Assembly: GCF_029338515.1 (NCBI RefSeq)
Contig: NZ_CP119988.1
Span: 1,860,001 to 1,924,000, forward strand
Source of the DNA: Haloglomus litoreum
GTDB lineage: Archaea; Halobacteriota; Halobacteria; Halobacteriales; Haloarculaceae
Direction: 5' to 3'
Length of the DNA: 64,000 nucleotides
Part shown: piece after piece, positions 9,176-18,436 of the stretch
Layout of the letters: each line of letters opens with the position of its first letter
Position numbering within the stretch: the first letter of the stretch is position 1
Translations under genes and position numbers: made by a program
Notes under the pieces: generated by a model
What the model was told of the DNA's origin: nothing
Seen by the model: the letters and a program-made list of their open reading frames with translations, nothing else
Database searches by the model: none

Positions 9176-10415
9176 GACACCCCTCCTCTCGGTGCGCGAC
9201 CTGGAGAAGCACTACCCCGTCCGATCCGGGCTGCTCCGGCGGGTGACGGACCACGTCGAGGCGGTCGACGGCGTGAGCTTCGACATCCGGCCAGGCGAGA
9301 CGTTCGGGCTGGTCGGCGAGTCCGGCTGCGGGAAGTCGACCACCGCCAGCACCGTCCTCGGCCTGGAGGAGCCGACGGGCGGGGAGGTGCGCTTCGAGGG
9401 CGAACGGCTCTCCCGGTACGACGACGGCGACTGGCGGGCCTTCCGGCGGCGCGCCCAGGTCGTCTTCCAGGACCCGAACTCCGCGTTCGATCCGCGGATG
9501 ACCGTCGGTGAGTCGGTGCGCGAGCCGCTGGAACTCCACGGCCTCGACGATACGGCCCGGGGTGACGCCATCGTGGCCGACCTGCTCGAACGGGTCGGGC
9601 TCTCGGCCGAGGACGCGACCCGGCATCCCCACCAGTTCTCCGACGGCCAGAAGCAGCGCCTCGCGCTGGCGCGGGCGCTCGTCCTGGACCCGGACCTGCT
9701 GGTCGCCGACGAGCCCGTCTCTGCGCTGGACGTGAGCGTCCAGGCCGACATCCTCTCGCTGCTGTCGGACCTGCAGTCGGAGCTGGGCCTCTCGATGCTG
9801 TTCATCAGCCACGACCTCGGGGTTGTGCGGCAGGTCTGCGACCGTGTCGGCGTGATGTACCTCGGGGAGATCGTCGAGCTGGCGCCGACGGAGGGGCTGT
9901 TCGAGGACCCCCAGCACCCCTACACGCGGGCGCTGCTGGAGGCGATTCCGGACCCCGACCCGCGCAACCGGGACCGCGGCGCGGCGAAGGGTCTGGAGGG
10001 CGATGTGCCGGACGCCTCGAACCCCCCGTCGGGCTGCTCGTTCCACACGCGCTGTCCCCAGGTCATCCCGCCGGCGGAGTACGACATCCCGACCGGGACC
10101 TTCCGGGACGTGCTGGACCTCCGACTCGACCTCGAGTCGGACGACCTCGACCCCGAGGTCGTCGGGACGGGCGACCCCGGAACCGTCCGGGAGACGTACG
10201 ACATCCCCGCACCGCTTGACGACGAGATGGCCGAGTCCATCCTGTCGGAGGCCCTGGAGGCCCTGACCGACGGGGACCGGGAGGAGGCGACCGAGCGGCT
10301 GGCCGAGGCGTTCACGAGCGTCTGCGAGCGGTCGGAGCCGGAGCGACTGGAGACCGGGGACGGCCGCAGCGTCGCCTGCCACCTGCACCACGACCCGCGC
10401 GAAGCGTGGGAGTGA
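9168..10415 (+). CDS. Peptide ABC transporter ATP-binding protein, DppF type
   Basis: 415-residue second nucleotide-binding subunit, the partner of the preceding DppD-type protein. Walker [10 protein letters not shown], signature [15 protein letters not shown], Walker [13 protein letters not shown] and H-loop FISHDLGVV are intact. The C-terminal domain begins with [10 protein letters not shown], but an acidic insert of roughly 100 residues separates this from the final VCERSEPE and VACHLH cysteines, making it longer than bacterial DppF. The ATG at 9168 overlaps the upstream stop, so it was chosen over upstream in-frame starts inside the previous gene. No substrate-binding protein gene follows. 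Confidence 0.94.
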   Translation: MSETPLLSVRDLEKHYPVRSGLLRRVTDHVEAVDGVSFDIRPGETFGLVGESGCGKSTTASTVLGLEEPTGGEVRFEGERLSRYDDGDWRAFRRRAQVVFQDPNSAFDPRMTVGESVREPLELHGLDDTARGDAIVADLLERVGLSAEDATRHPHQFSDGQKQRLALARALVLDPDLLVADEPVSALDVSVQADILSLLSDLQSELGLSMLFISHDLGVVRQVCDRVGVMYLGEIVELAPTEGLFEDPQHPYTRALLEAIPDPDPRNRDRGAAKGLEGDVPDASNPPSGCSFHTRCPQVIPPAEYDIPTGTFRDVLDLRLDLESDDLDPEVVGTGDPGTVRETYDIPAPLDDEMAESILSEALEALTDGDREEATERLAEAFTSVCERSEPERLETGDGRSVACHLHHDPREAWE

Positions 10416-10445
10416 GTTGACGCGGCCGGGAACGTCCGTGGCGCG

Positions 10446-11441
10446 CTACGCGTCCGGCGCGAGCGCCTCGATGGTCGCGTCCAGCACGCCGGAGGCGTCC
10501 TGCGGGATGGTCACGAGCGGCTCGTCGAGCACGTCCATCGCACAGAGGTCGTCGAACTGCTCGCGAGCCTGCTCGGGCGTCCCGGCGATGCCGAGTGCCT
10601 CGACCATCTCGTCGGTCACGGCCTCGCGGGCCGCGGCGCGCTCCCCGTCGCGCCACGCCTCGGCGACCGCGTCGGCCCCGTCCGGGAACCGCGTCGCGAC
10701 CGCACGCCGGTAGCCCTCGCCGTTGCCCACGTAGTAGGCGACGTGGCCGCGGATGGCGTCGCGAGCCTCGTCGGGGTCGTCGTCGACGGCCGCGGGGACG
10801 TACGGCGCGACGGAGATCTCGTCGGCGTCGCGGTCGTCGGGCGTGTGCTCGCGGATGTAGTCGAACGAGTCGGCGAGGTCGGGGAACGGGACGTTGTGGG
10901 GGATCCAGCCGTCGCAGAGCCGCGCGACGACCCGCCGGTTGGCCTTCCCGAGCGCGGCGCCGTAGATGGGCACGTCGCTCCCGAGCGCGGGGAAGTCGGC
11001 CGCGTGGAACACCTCGCCGTCGTAGTCGACCCGGCCCGTGCCGGTGAAGAACTCGCGGCACAGCTCGATGCACTCGTGCATCCGGCGGGCCGGGTTCGGG
11101 TCGTCGAACGTCATCCCGTGGAGGTCCTCGACGGCCTTCGGCGTGCTCGTCCCGAGGCCGAGGTTGAAGCGCCCGCCCGAGTCTCGGTGGAGCGTCGCGG
11201 CGGTCATGGCCAGCACTGCGGGTGTCCGCGAGTAGACGTTGAGGATGGCCGAGCCCACGTCGACGGTCTCCGTACGCCGGACGATGTTCGCGAGCTTCAC
11301 CGGGGACGCGGTGAACCACAGCTCCCCGAGCCAGACCGAGTCGTAGCCCAGGTCCTCGGCCCGGACGGCTACATCAGCGGGGTCGCGGCCGAGCTGCGGG
11401 AGCAGGAAGCCCACGTTCTCGGCGGCATCGGCGCCCGGCAT
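10446..11441 (-). CDS. LLM-class F420-dependent oxidoreductase
   Basis: 331-residue luciferase-like monooxygenase-superfamily TIM barrel. The N-terminus VGFLLPQLGRDPADVAVRAEDLGYDSVWLGEL and RDSGGRFNLGLGTSTP match the F420-dependent branch (methylene-tetrahydromethanopterin reductase-like), and the C-terminal IAGTPEQAREQFDDL is the usual GTPEqv segment. F420 rather than FMN is inferred from the family and the archaeal setting. Its ATG overlaps the stop of the CaiB-type CoA-transferase by one base (TGATG), so the two are probably translated together and may act in one acyl-CoA pathway. Confidence 0.9.
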   Translation of the reverse strand: MPGADAAENVGFLLPQLGRDPADVAVRAEDLGYDSVWLGELWFTASPVKLANIVRRTETVDVGSAILNVYSRTPAVLAMTAATLHRDSGGRFNLGLGTSTPKAVEDLHGMTFDDPNPARRMHECIELCREFFTGTGRVDYDGEVFHAADFPALGSDVPIYGAALGKANRRVVARLCDGWIPHNVPFPDLADSFDYIREHTPDDRDADEISVAPYVPAAVDDDPDEARDAIRGHVAYYVGNGEGYRRAVATRFPDGADAVAEAWRDGERAAAREAVTDEMVEALGIAGTPEQAREQFDDLCAMDVLDEPLVTIPQDASGVLDATIEALAPDA

Positions 11442-12604
11442 CAGTTCACCGCCTCCGCGTCCCGGAGCGCCTCGACTTCGCTCTCGGTGAGGCCGGCCTC
11501 ACGCAGGACGGCCGCCGTGTGCTCGCCGTGGCCGGGGACCGACTCGTCGGTACCTTCGGGCGCGTCGGTGCCCATCGCGGGGAAGCCGATCCGCGGGGGC
11601 GCGTCGTCCGGGCGCTTCACGACGCGCTCTGTGAGCTGGTCGTGCTCGAAGGCCTCGGCGGGCGAGAGGACGGGGCCGGTCATGGTCTGGTCGCTCAGCT
11701 CGTCGAGCCACGCGTCGCGCGGGCGCTCGGCGAACAGTTCCTCCAGCGCCTCGCGCAGCGCGGCCCGTCGGTCGGGGTCGCCGCTCATGTGCTCGCCGAC
11801 CCACTCCTCGTGGCCGACCTCCTCGCAGAACGCCTGCCAGAACTCCGGTTCCAGCGCGCCCAGCGTGATGTAGTTCCCGTCTGCGCACTCGTACACGTCG
11901 TACCACGGGTACAGGCCCGTCAGCGCGGTCCCGCCGGGCCGCGGGTCGTCGCCCGCGAGCGCCTCGTACGCGATGGACTGGGAGAACGACGCCACCACGT
12001 CGGTCATCGAGACGTCGATGTACTCGCCGCCGGTGTTGCCGAGTTCGCGCGACAGGAGCGCCGAGACGATGCTGAACGCGGCGAACAGGCCCCCACCGAG
12101 GTCGCCGATCTGGTAGCCCGGCACGCGCGGGGCGTCGTCCTCGTCGTTCCGCGTCATGTCCAGCAGTCCGGCGACGCCGACGTAGTTGAGGTCGTGCCCG
12201 GCGCGCTCGCGGTAGGGGCCGCTGTTGCCGTAGCCCGACAGCGAGCAGTAGACGACCTCGTCGTTGACCTCGCGGACGCTCTCGTAGTCGACGCCGAGGC
12301 GGTCGACGACGCCCGGTCGGAACTGCTCGAAGACGACATCGGCCTCGGCGGCGAGGTCCATGAACGCCGCCCGTCCCTCGTCGTGCTTGAGGTCGATGGC
12401 GACCGAGCGCTTGCCCCGGTTGACGGAGTCGAACAGCGCGCCCGTCCCCCGGTCGGTGACGGGTGGCGTGTGACGGGCGTAGTCGCCCGCGCCCGTGTCC
12501 TCGATCTTGATGACATCGGCGCCCATGTCCGCGAGGAGTTGCGTGGCGTACGGTCCCGGCAGGAGGCGGGTCAGGTCCAGCACCCGCACGTCGTCGAGTC
12601 GCAT
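11441..12604 (-). CDS. CaiB/BaiF-family (class III) CoA-transferase
   Basis: 387-residue class III CoA-transferase, moving CoA between carboxylic acids by a ping-pong mechanism through an Asp-bound acyl intermediate. The N-terminus DDVRVLDLTRLLPGPYATQLLADMGADVIKIE is highly characteristic, as is NRGKRSVAIDLKHDEGR. The second half holds WLDELSDQTMTGPVLSPAEAFEHDQL and a closing HGEHTAAVLREAGLTESEVEAL. Length fits the family. First gene of a two-gene unit with the overlapping luciferase-like oxidoreductase. The natural substrate cannot be assigned. Confidence 0.95.
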   Translation of the reverse strand: MRLDDVRVLDLTRLLPGPYATQLLADMGADVIKIEDTGAGDYARHTPPVTDRGTGALFDSVNRGKRSVAIDLKHDEGRAAFMDLAAEADVVFEQFRPGVVDRLGVDYESVREVNDEVVYCSLSGYGNSGPYRERAGHDLNYVGVAGLLDMTRNDEDDAPRVPGYQIGDLGGGLFAAFSIVSALLSRELGNTGGEYIDVSMTDVVASFSQSIAYEALAGDDPRPGGTALTGLYPWYDVYECADGNYITLGALEPEFWQAFCEEVGHEEWVGEHMSGDPDRRAALREALEELFAERPRDAWLDELSDQTMTGPVLSPAEAFEHDQLTERVVKRPDDAPPRIGFPAMGTDAPEGTDESVPGHGEHTAAVLREAGLTESEVEALRDAEAVN

Positions 12605-12829
12605 ACCCGCCCCACCGAGGGATGTTACTTCAACCCATCCGCTCTGATGCCCGGGTGGAGGTCATCCCGTCCGGGCGGCCACCGTCCGTGGTCCCACGCT
12701 CGATGAGAGCGACGGAGAGTTACAGTCGCAGAACGTGCCGGTCCGGTACCAGAGGTGACGAACTAGTCGGCAGGGTGGAATATAAAAGAGGTACGATGGG
12801 CTCTCGAGCATTACTCGGGCCCTTATGGA
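12605..12829. other. Intergenic region with an isolated TATA-like site
   Basis: 225 nt between the CoA-transferase start and the lipoprotein stop. AATATAAAAG at 12778-12787 resembles a plus-strand TATA box, but the open frame after it is antisense to the lipoprotein gene and does not look coding. Otherwise nothing supported. Confidence 0.35.
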
Positions 12830-13489
12830 CTAATCCGCCGTCGGAGACCGGACGATACGCGGCTTGCCGTCCGCGACGGCGAAGCCGAACCGGCGGGCGC
12901 CGGGGTTGCAGACGAAGAACTCGTACTCGAGCTGGGTGTCCACGAACGCGCGGGCGCCCTCCTCGACGCCCTTCTTGACATCCATCCCGCCGGCCGCCTC
13001 CCACTCCAGGCGGTAGGTGTCGACGTCCGGGGTGACCGGCGCGTCGACGATGTCGTAGGTGAGGTCGCTCGTGACCCGATAGGTCTGCTCCTTGAGCAGC
13101 GTCTCCGTCGAGCCCTCGCAGTTCGCCGAGGAGACCGTCGGGGTGGGCGTCCCCGCCCCCGGGAACGCCGGCGTCGGGTTCGCCCCCGGGAAGTTGCAGA
13201 CCGGCGTCCGGATGTGGTAGATGCGGAGCGTCCCGTCGTAGTTGTCCGGGTCGTTGTGGGTGACGACGCCGTACTCGAAGGAGAACTCCCCCTCGTCGAT
13301 GTAGTTGGAGTCGCCACAGGCAGGGGTCGGCGAGGGGCTGGCCGCGCCGGGCGTCCCGGTCGGCGTGGCGCCCCCCGACGCGCCGTCACCACCGCCGCCG
13401 TCACCGCCGTCACTCCCGGAACAGCCGGCGAGTACCGCGAGCCCACCAGCGCCGGCCCGCCGGAGAAGTGACCGTCTGTCGAGGTCCAT
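12830..13489 (-). CDS. Tat-exported lipoprotein of unknown function
   Basis: 219 residues. The N-terminus has a twin-Arg motif (DRRSLLRRAG) followed by a hydrophobic stretch ending in the lipobox LAGC (Cys at about 22), so it should be exported by Tat and lipid-anchored outside the membrane. A Gly/Asp/Ser/Pro/Thr-rich tether follows. The mature domain has four further Cys residues (ACGDSNY, PVCNFP, ANCEGS, FVCNP), which could form two disulfides, and ends in a beta-rich part (YEFFVCNPGARRFGFAV). I do not recognise the domain. It diverges from the acyl-CoA ligase gene. Confidence 0.8.
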   Translation of the reverse strand: MDLDRRSLLRRAGAGGLAVLAGCSGSDGGDGGGGDGASGGATPTGTPGAASPSPTPACGDSNYIDEGEFSFEYGVVTHNDPDNYDGTLRIYHIRTPVCNFPGANPTPAFPGAGTPTPTVSSANCEGSTETLLKEQTYRVTSDLTYDIVDAPVTPDVDTYRLEWEAAGGMDVKKGVEEGARAFVDTQLEYEFFVCNPGARRFGFAVADGKPRIVRSPTAD

Positions 13490-13620
13490 GGAGCGGCCTT
13501 CTGGCGAACCAGGATAAGTCCCCTGCGGTGGATGACCGGCGCGTTACACCAGTGCGGCCGGACGGCATGCCGAAGCGTCGAAAGAACGAATACGTCACCT
13601 GCCAACATCCGTCACACGCC

Positions 13621-15258
13621 ATGATGGACTACCAGCTGACGCTCGAGAAGATCCTCGACCGGGCGACGGCGCTGTACCCGAACCGGGAGATCGTGAGCGT
13701 CAGGCCGGATGGCTCGAAGCACCGCTACACCTACGCCGAGATGGGTGACCGCGTCGCACAGTTGGCGAACGCGCTCGACGACCTCGGTGTCGGCGAGGGC
13801 GAGCGCGTCGCGACGGTCGCGCTCAACAACCACCGGCACCTGGAGCTCTACTTCGGGCCGCCGTGCTCCGGGCGTTCCATCCACATGTGCAACATGCGGC
13901 TGCCCGACGAGCACTTCCAGTACATCGTCAACGACGCCGAGGACAGGGTGCTGTTCGTGGACCCGGCGTTCGTGGAGAAGGTCGAGGCCAACGCCGACGA
14001 ACTCGACACGGTCGAGCAGTACGTCATCCTCGGTGACGCGGTGCCGGACACGTCGCTCGACCCCATCGTCTCGTACGAGGAGCTCCTCGCGGAGCAGTCG
14101 ACCAACTACGAGTGGCCCGACATCGACGAGGAGGACGAGTGCGGGATGTGCTACACCTCGGGGACGACGGGCAAACCGAAGGGCGTCGCCTACTCGCATC
14201 GCGGCGTCTACCTGCACACCCTGATGTGCGGCCACGTCGACGCCAACGCCGTCGGGCAGGACGACACGGTCCTGCCGGTGGTCCCGATGTTCCACGCCAA
14301 CGGCTGGGGCATCCCGTACGCCTCGACGCTCGTCGGCGCGAAGCAGGTGCTCCCGAACGTCCACACGGACCCCGGCCCCATCGCCGAACTCATCGACGAG
14401 GAGGACGTGACCCTCTCGGCCGCAGTCCCGACCATCTGGCTGGAAATGGCCGAGTACCTCGACGAGCACCCCGACGCCGACATCTCCAGTATCGACCGCC
14501 TGACCGTCGGCGGCTCGGCGCCGCCGGAGTCGCTCATCCGGCGCTACGACGAGGAGTTCGACGCGCCCATCATCCAGGGCTGGGGGATGACGGAGATGAG
14601 CCCGCTCGGGTCGCTGTCGATCCTCCGCAAGGAGATCGCGGATGCCGACCCCGAGACGCAGTACGCCTATCGCGCGAAGGCGGGGATGCCGGTCCCCGCG
14701 GTGGACACCCGCATCGTGAACGACGATGGCGAGCAGGTGCCCCACGACGGCGAGGCGTTCGGCGAACTGCAGGTCCGCGGCCCGTGGATCACGGACTCGT
14801 ACCACAACCGGCCGGAGGCGACCGAGGAGTCGTTCGTCGACGACGAGACGGGTCGGTGGCTGAAGACCGGCGACATCGCGACGATGGACGAGCAGGGCTA
14901 CCTCGATATCGTCGACCGGACGAAGGACGTCATCAAGTCCGGCGGTGAGTGGATCTCCAGCGTCGAACTGGAGAACGAACTGATGGCCCACGAGGCCGTC
15001 TCCGAGGCGACCGTCATCGCCGTCGACCACGAGAAGTGGCAGGAGCGGCCGATGGCCTGCATCGTCCTGCGCGAGGGCCACGACGTGACCGAGGACGAAC
15101 TCGACGAGTTCCTCGGCGAGCGGTTCCCCGCCTGGTGGCTCCCGGACCGCTACGAGATCGTCGATGCCATCCCGCGCACCTCGACCGGGAAGTTCGACAA
15201 GAAGGTCCTCCGCGACCAGTTCGACGACCTGACGCTCAGCGAGGAGCACGCGGACTGA
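13621..15258 (+). CDS. AMP-dependent acyl-CoA ligase (medium/long chain)
   Basis: 545-residue ANL-superfamily adenylating enzyme that converts a carboxylic acid, ATP and CoA to acyl-CoA. The P-loop-like motif YTSGTTGKPKGVAYSHRG lies at about residues 177-194, GWGMTEMS at about 320, and TGDIATMDEQGYLDIVDRTK at about 418-437. SGGEWISSVELEN and the catalytic-Lys region TSTGKFDKK close the C-terminal domain. The opening MMDYQLTLEKILDRATALYP is typical of medium-chain ligases of this branch, which favoured the ATG at 13621 over one 18 codons upstream (MPKRRKN). Chain length is not predictable. Confidence 0.93.
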   Translation: MMDYQLTLEKILDRATALYPNREIVSVRPDGSKHRYTYAEMGDRVAQLANALDDLGVGEGERVATVALNNHRHLELYFGPPCSGRSIHMCNMRLPDEHFQYIVNDAEDRVLFVDPAFVEKVEANADELDTVEQYVILGDAVPDTSLDPIVSYEELLAEQSTNYEWPDIDEEDECGMCYTSGTTGKPKGVAYSHRGVYLHTLMCGHVDANAVGQDDTVLPVVPMFHANGWGIPYASTLVGAKQVLPNVHTDPGPIAELIDEEDVTLSAAVPTIWLEMAEYLDEHPDADISSIDRLTVGGSAPPESLIRRYDEEFDAPIIQGWGMTEMSPLGSLSILRKEIADADPETQYAYRAKAGMPVPAVDTRIVNDDGEQVPHDGEAFGELQVRGPWITDSYHNRPEATEESFVDDETGRWLKTGDIATMDEQGYLDIVDRTKDVIKSGGEWISSVELENELMAHEAVSEATVIAVDHEKWQERPMACIVLREGHDVTEDELDEFLGERFPAWWLPDRYEIVDAIPRTSTGKFDKKVLRDQFDDLTLSEEHAD

Positions 15259-15321
15259 GTGACCGCGGTCACGTTCGGCCGGAACGGGGACCGACCGCCG
15301 ACCCGGAGATACCGGGGCCGC

Positions 15322-15329
15322 AACGCTTT
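15322..15329 (+). promoter_or_regulatory. TATA-like element AACGCTTT
   Basis: AACGCTTT ends 27 nt before the GTG at 15356, the same octamer and spacing as at 3632-3639. This supports both the GTG start and leaderless transcription. Confidence 0.5.
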
Positions 15330-15355
15330 CCGGTCCGTGCGACCGACGCTCCGCT

Positions 15356-15772
15356 GTGAGCGACGAACTCTCCGCCGAGGTCCCGCACGACGCCATCAGC
15401 GACGTGGACGCGGCCGCCGACATCGACGAGGCTGCTATCCGACGGATGCACGCGGTCGCCCGCCTGCTCGACGACGGCATCGAACTCCCGGTCGTCGGCG
15501 TCCGCGTCGGGATCGACCCGCTGCTGGGGCTCCTCCCGGTCGCCGGTGACACCGCGAGCGCCGTCATCGGCCTGTACATCGTCGCCGAGTCCGCCCGGCT
15601 CGGCGTCTCCTACCGCACCATCGCTCGGATGCTGTTCAACATCCTCCTGGACGTGGCGGTGGGTTCGATACCCGTCGTCGGCGACCTGATCGACGTGGCG
15701 TTCCGGGCGCACCGCCGGAACCTGAACCTCGCGCTCGGGGACCTGGACGTCGAACTCGAACTGGATACCTGA
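15356..15772 (+). CDS. DUF4112 family membrane protein
   Basis: 138-residue protein with the DUF4112 pattern: an amphipathic N-terminal part (RRMHAVARLLDDGIELP), then VGIDPLLGLLPVAGDTASAVIGLYIV and the second signature LDVAVGSIPVVGDLIDVAFRAHRRN. Two hydrophobic segments, each led by a Pro-Val-(Val/Ala)-Gly-Asp turn, suggest membrane association. Function unknown in any organism. GTG start supported by the promoter spacing; single gene between converging neighbours. Confidence 0.85.
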   Translation: MSDELSAEVPHDAISDVDAAADIDEAAIRRMHAVARLLDDGIELPVVGVRVGIDPLLGLLPVAGDTASAVIGLYIVAESARLGVSYRTIARMLFNILLDVAVGSIPVVGDLIDVAFRAHRRNLNLALGDLDVELELDT

Positions 15773-15822
15773 GCCCGCATCGAGCACGAATTGGACGCAC
15801 AGGAGTGAACTGGGGGCAGGAA

Positions 15823-16767
15823 CTACTTGTCGGTGAGGTCGTCGCCGAGCGAGCCGTCGTACTTCTCCTGGTCGGTCTCGGGCAGGTACTCCTCCTCCCA
15901 TGCGACGACCTCCGGGAAGCCGGAGAACTCGTGGAGGCTCCCGACCCCGGCGGCGTCGAACCGCTCGTCCACGTCGCGCATCGCCGCTGCGGGGTCGTCC
16001 GCAAAGGTCTCCATCGCCGCGTGGACGCCCGCGATGGTCGCGAGCGTCGAGAGGACGGGGAAGATGACGACGTCGAACCCCCAGGCCCCGAGGTCATCGA
16101 GCGGCAGGTACGGCGACGTGCCGAGGTCGCCGACGAAGTTGTACAGGACCGGGCCGTCGACCTCCCGGCCGACGCGGCGGACCTCGTCGGCGTCCGTCGG
16201 CCCCTCGACGAACCCCACGTCGGCCCCGGCGTCGAGGTAGGCGTCGACCCGGTCGATGGCCTCGTCGAGCGACCCGCCACCGGTGCCGCGGGCGTCGCTC
16301 CGGGCGATGAGGACGAACGACTCGTCGCGCTCGTCGCGAACGTCCGCCGCCGCCCGAATCTTCCCGACCGCCTCCTCCCGGGGCACGACCTGTCGGCCCT
16401 TCGTGTGCCCGCAGCGCTTCGGGAAGGTCTGGTCCTCGAGATGGATGGCCCCGACGCCGGCCCTGATGTACTCGCGGACCGTCCGGACGACGTTCGTCAC
16501 GTTCCCGTAACCGCTGTCCGAATCGGCGATCAGCGGGACGCCGATGCGCTCCTGGATGTTGGCGGCGTTCTCGATCATCTCGGGCATCGTGATGAAGCCC
16601 GCGTCGGGGTAGCCGACCTTCGACAGCGAGGTGCCGTAGCCGGTCATGTAGACGGCGTCGAAGCCGACGTGGTCGGCCACGGCCGCGGTGAGGGGGTCGT
16701 GAACTCCCGGGCAGACCAGCGGTTCGCTCGCTTCCAGGCGCGTGCGCAGCGTCTCGCCGTAGCTCAT
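15823..16767 (-). CDS. Isocitrate lyase / PEP mutase superfamily enzyme
   Basis: 314-residue TIM-barrel lyase. The active-site signature KRCGH (in DQTFPKRCGHTKGRQVVPREEA) carries the catalytic Cys of isocitrate and 2-methylisocitrate lyases. ADSDSGYGN and IHLEDQ provide the Mg2+-binding Asp/Glu residues, and LIARSDARGTGGG matches the family. It could be a 2-methylisocitrate lyase, an oxaloacetate hydrolase/decarboxylase or a related C-C lyase. A propionate-linked role would suit the acyl-CoA genes around it and the carboxylase at 28-32 kb, but that is inference. Confidence 0.88.
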   Translation of the reverse strand: MSYGETLRTRLEASEPLVCPGVHDPLTAAVADHVGFDAVYMTGYGTSLSKVGYPDAGFITMPEMIENAANIQERIGVPLIADSDSGYGNVTNVVRTVREYIRAGVGAIHLEDQTFPKRCGHTKGRQVVPREEAVGKIRAAADVRDERDESFVLIARSDARGTGGGSLDEAIDRVDAYLDAGADVGFVEGPTDADEVRRVGREVDGPVLYNFVGDLGTSPYLPLDDLGAWGFDVVIFPVLSTLATIAGVHAAMETFADDPAAAMRDVDERFDAAGVGSLHEFSGFPEVVAWEEEYLPETDQEKYDGSLGDDLTDK

Positions 16768-16925
16768 ACCGTGCCTCGGTGTGGCGGTCGAAAAGCGGCA
16801 CGGGTAACCGAACCACTGGCCGCAATTCGCGGCCGGCCCGGTGACAACGAACCACTCGTGCTCCGTTTAAACGAGCCGCGTACCCCGCGCGCAGGGATTA
16901 AGAGGCCGCCGCCGTAGGGCGAGGT

Positions 16926-18149
16926 ATGGCAACACAGGACGCCGCCCCCGCGGGCGTCAGCTTCGACACCGACGAGGAGACCAACCTCATCCTCCAGTCC
17001 ATCGACGACTTCATCGAGCAGGAGGTCGAGCCGCTGGAGGACGAGCTGGGCGACACCTGGTCGAACCCGCGCAAGCGCCACGAGGACGACGGCCGGCTGG
17101 TCCCCGAGGTCGTCGAGGCGCTGCAGGAGGTCCGCAAGCGCTCGGCCGACGCCGGCTTCTACGCGATGAACCTCCCCGAGGAGGTCGGCGGCGAGGGCGT
17201 CTCCAACGTGACGTGGTACCGCGCGCTCAAGCACGTCGCCTCCCGGGGGCCGGGCCTCCACTCGGCGATGCTCGCGGGCCCGGAAGGCCCGAAGCCGCTC
17301 CTGATGCAGGCCGAGGGTGAGCAGGTCGAGCAGTACCTCAAGCCCGCGGTCCGTGGCGAGAAGTCGACGGCGTTCGCCCAGACGGAACCCAGCGCGGGGT
17401 CGGACTCCCCGGCGATGAAGACCTCGGCCGAGAAGGACGGCGACGAGTGGGTCATCAACGGCCGGAAACAGTGGATCACGAACGGCCCGTACGCCGACTT
17501 CGTGCAGGTGTTCGCGCGCACGACCCCGCAGGAGGAGATGGGCCGCTACGGCGGCATCACCTGCTTCATCGTGGAGGCCGATGAGTTCGAGGTCGCCTCG
17601 CTCAACAACGCCCACTCGGCCATCGGTCGGCAGGCCGAACTCGCCTTCGACGACGTGCGCGTCCCGGAGGACCGCGTCCTCGGCGATGTCGACACCGCCT
17701 TCTACGACGCGATGGACTTCCTCTCGCTCGGTCGCCTGGAGATCGGCGCCCGCGCGGTCGGGCACACGGAGTACCTCCTCGACGAGGGGACCCAGTACGC
17801 CAACGACCGCGAGGCGTTCGGCCGCCCCATCGGCAAGTTCCAGGGCATCTCCCACAAGCTGGCCGAGGGGAAGGCCCGGATGTACGCCGCCGACGCCGCC
17901 GGCCTCCAGCTCGCCTGGAAGATGGACAACGGCGAGAGCGCCATCGAGGACTCCTCCATCGTCAAGTACCTCTCCACGAACGTCATGTTCGACGTGGCCG
18001 ACGACGTGGTGCAGGTCTTCGGCGGGAACGGGCTCAGCGAGGACAACGACTTCATGACGGAACTGGAGACCGCGAAGCTGCTCCGTATCGTCGAAGGGAC
18101 CGACGAGATCCAGCTCAACACCATCGCGAAGCAGATGGGCGTGAACTAG
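16926..18149 (+). CDS. Acyl-CoA dehydrogenase
   Basis: 407-residue FAD enzyme catalysing alpha,beta-dehydrogenation of an acyl-CoA, electrons going to ETF. Conserved parts: AFAQTEPSAGSDSPAMKTSAEKD (FAD/substrate loop), WVINGRKQWITNG, RQAELAFDDVRVPEDRVLG, GRPIGKFQGISHKLAEG and the C-terminal VQVFGGNGLSEDNDF...LLRIVEGTDEIQLNTIAKQ. The EGTDEIQ segment is that of the common ACAD type. The N-terminus (QSIDDFIEQEVEPLEDELG) supports this start. Preceded by GGATTAAGA about 30 nt upstream. Substrate chain length unknown. Confidence 0.95.
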   Translation: MATQDAAPAGVSFDTDEETNLILQSIDDFIEQEVEPLEDELGDTWSNPRKRHEDDGRLVPEVVEALQEVRKRSADAGFYAMNLPEEVGGEGVSNVTWYRALKHVASRGPGLHSAMLAGPEGPKPLLMQAEGEQVEQYLKPAVRGEKSTAFAQTEPSAGSDSPAMKTSAEKDGDEWVINGRKQWITNGPYADFVQVFARTTPQEEMGRYGGITCFIVEADEFEVASLNNAHSAIGRQAELAFDDVRVPEDRVLGDVDTAFYDAMDFLSLGRLEIGARAVGHTEYLLDEGTQYANDREAFGRPIGKFQGISHKLAEGKARMYAADAAGLQLAWKMDNGESAIEDSSIVKYLSTNVMFDVADDVVQVFGGNGLSEDNDFMTELETAKLLRIVEGTDEIQLNTIAKQMGVN

Positions 18150-18165
18150 CACTTTTTACTCGTCG

Positions 18166-18281
18166 GGTTCGCGGGCTCCGCCCGCGAACCACTCCTCGCA
18201 AAAACTTGCGGAAAAACGCTGCCGGCCTTCGCGCCCTCCGGGCGCTCCAGCCGGAGAACCGGGCTCGCTTCGCTCGCCCGG
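18166..18281. repeat. Cluster of hairpins after the acyl-CoA dehydrogenase
   Basis: Four inverted repeats in 116 nt: GGTTCGCGGGC-TCC-GCCCGCGAACC (11-bp perfect stem, 18166-18190); CGCAA/TTGCG (18197-18210); GCGCCC-TCC-GGGCGC (18231-18245), itself enclosed by CCGGC/GCCGG; and CCGGGC/GCCCGG (18259-18281). They begin right after a T5 run at 18153-18157 that follows the stop codon. A terminator or transcript-end structure is likely, but the number of stems is more than one terminator needs. Confidence 0.6.
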
Positions 18282-18436
18282 ATGCAATCGCCTATCCACG
18301 GGACGGTGCTGTCCCAGTAATGGAGATGCTGGCTCACATACAATAGGGCCCTGCTACATAGAGAGGATGGACTCAGCAGGAGCCTCTTCGCGGTACGAGG
18401 ACAACGGCGAAGTAGCTCCGTGGAGAATAATCAGCG

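Noticed and set aside
12796-12978. Plus-strand frame after the TATA-like AATATAAAAG
   Set aside because: Antisense to the lipoprotein and becomes poly-Arg; no coding signal beyond the TATA-like site.
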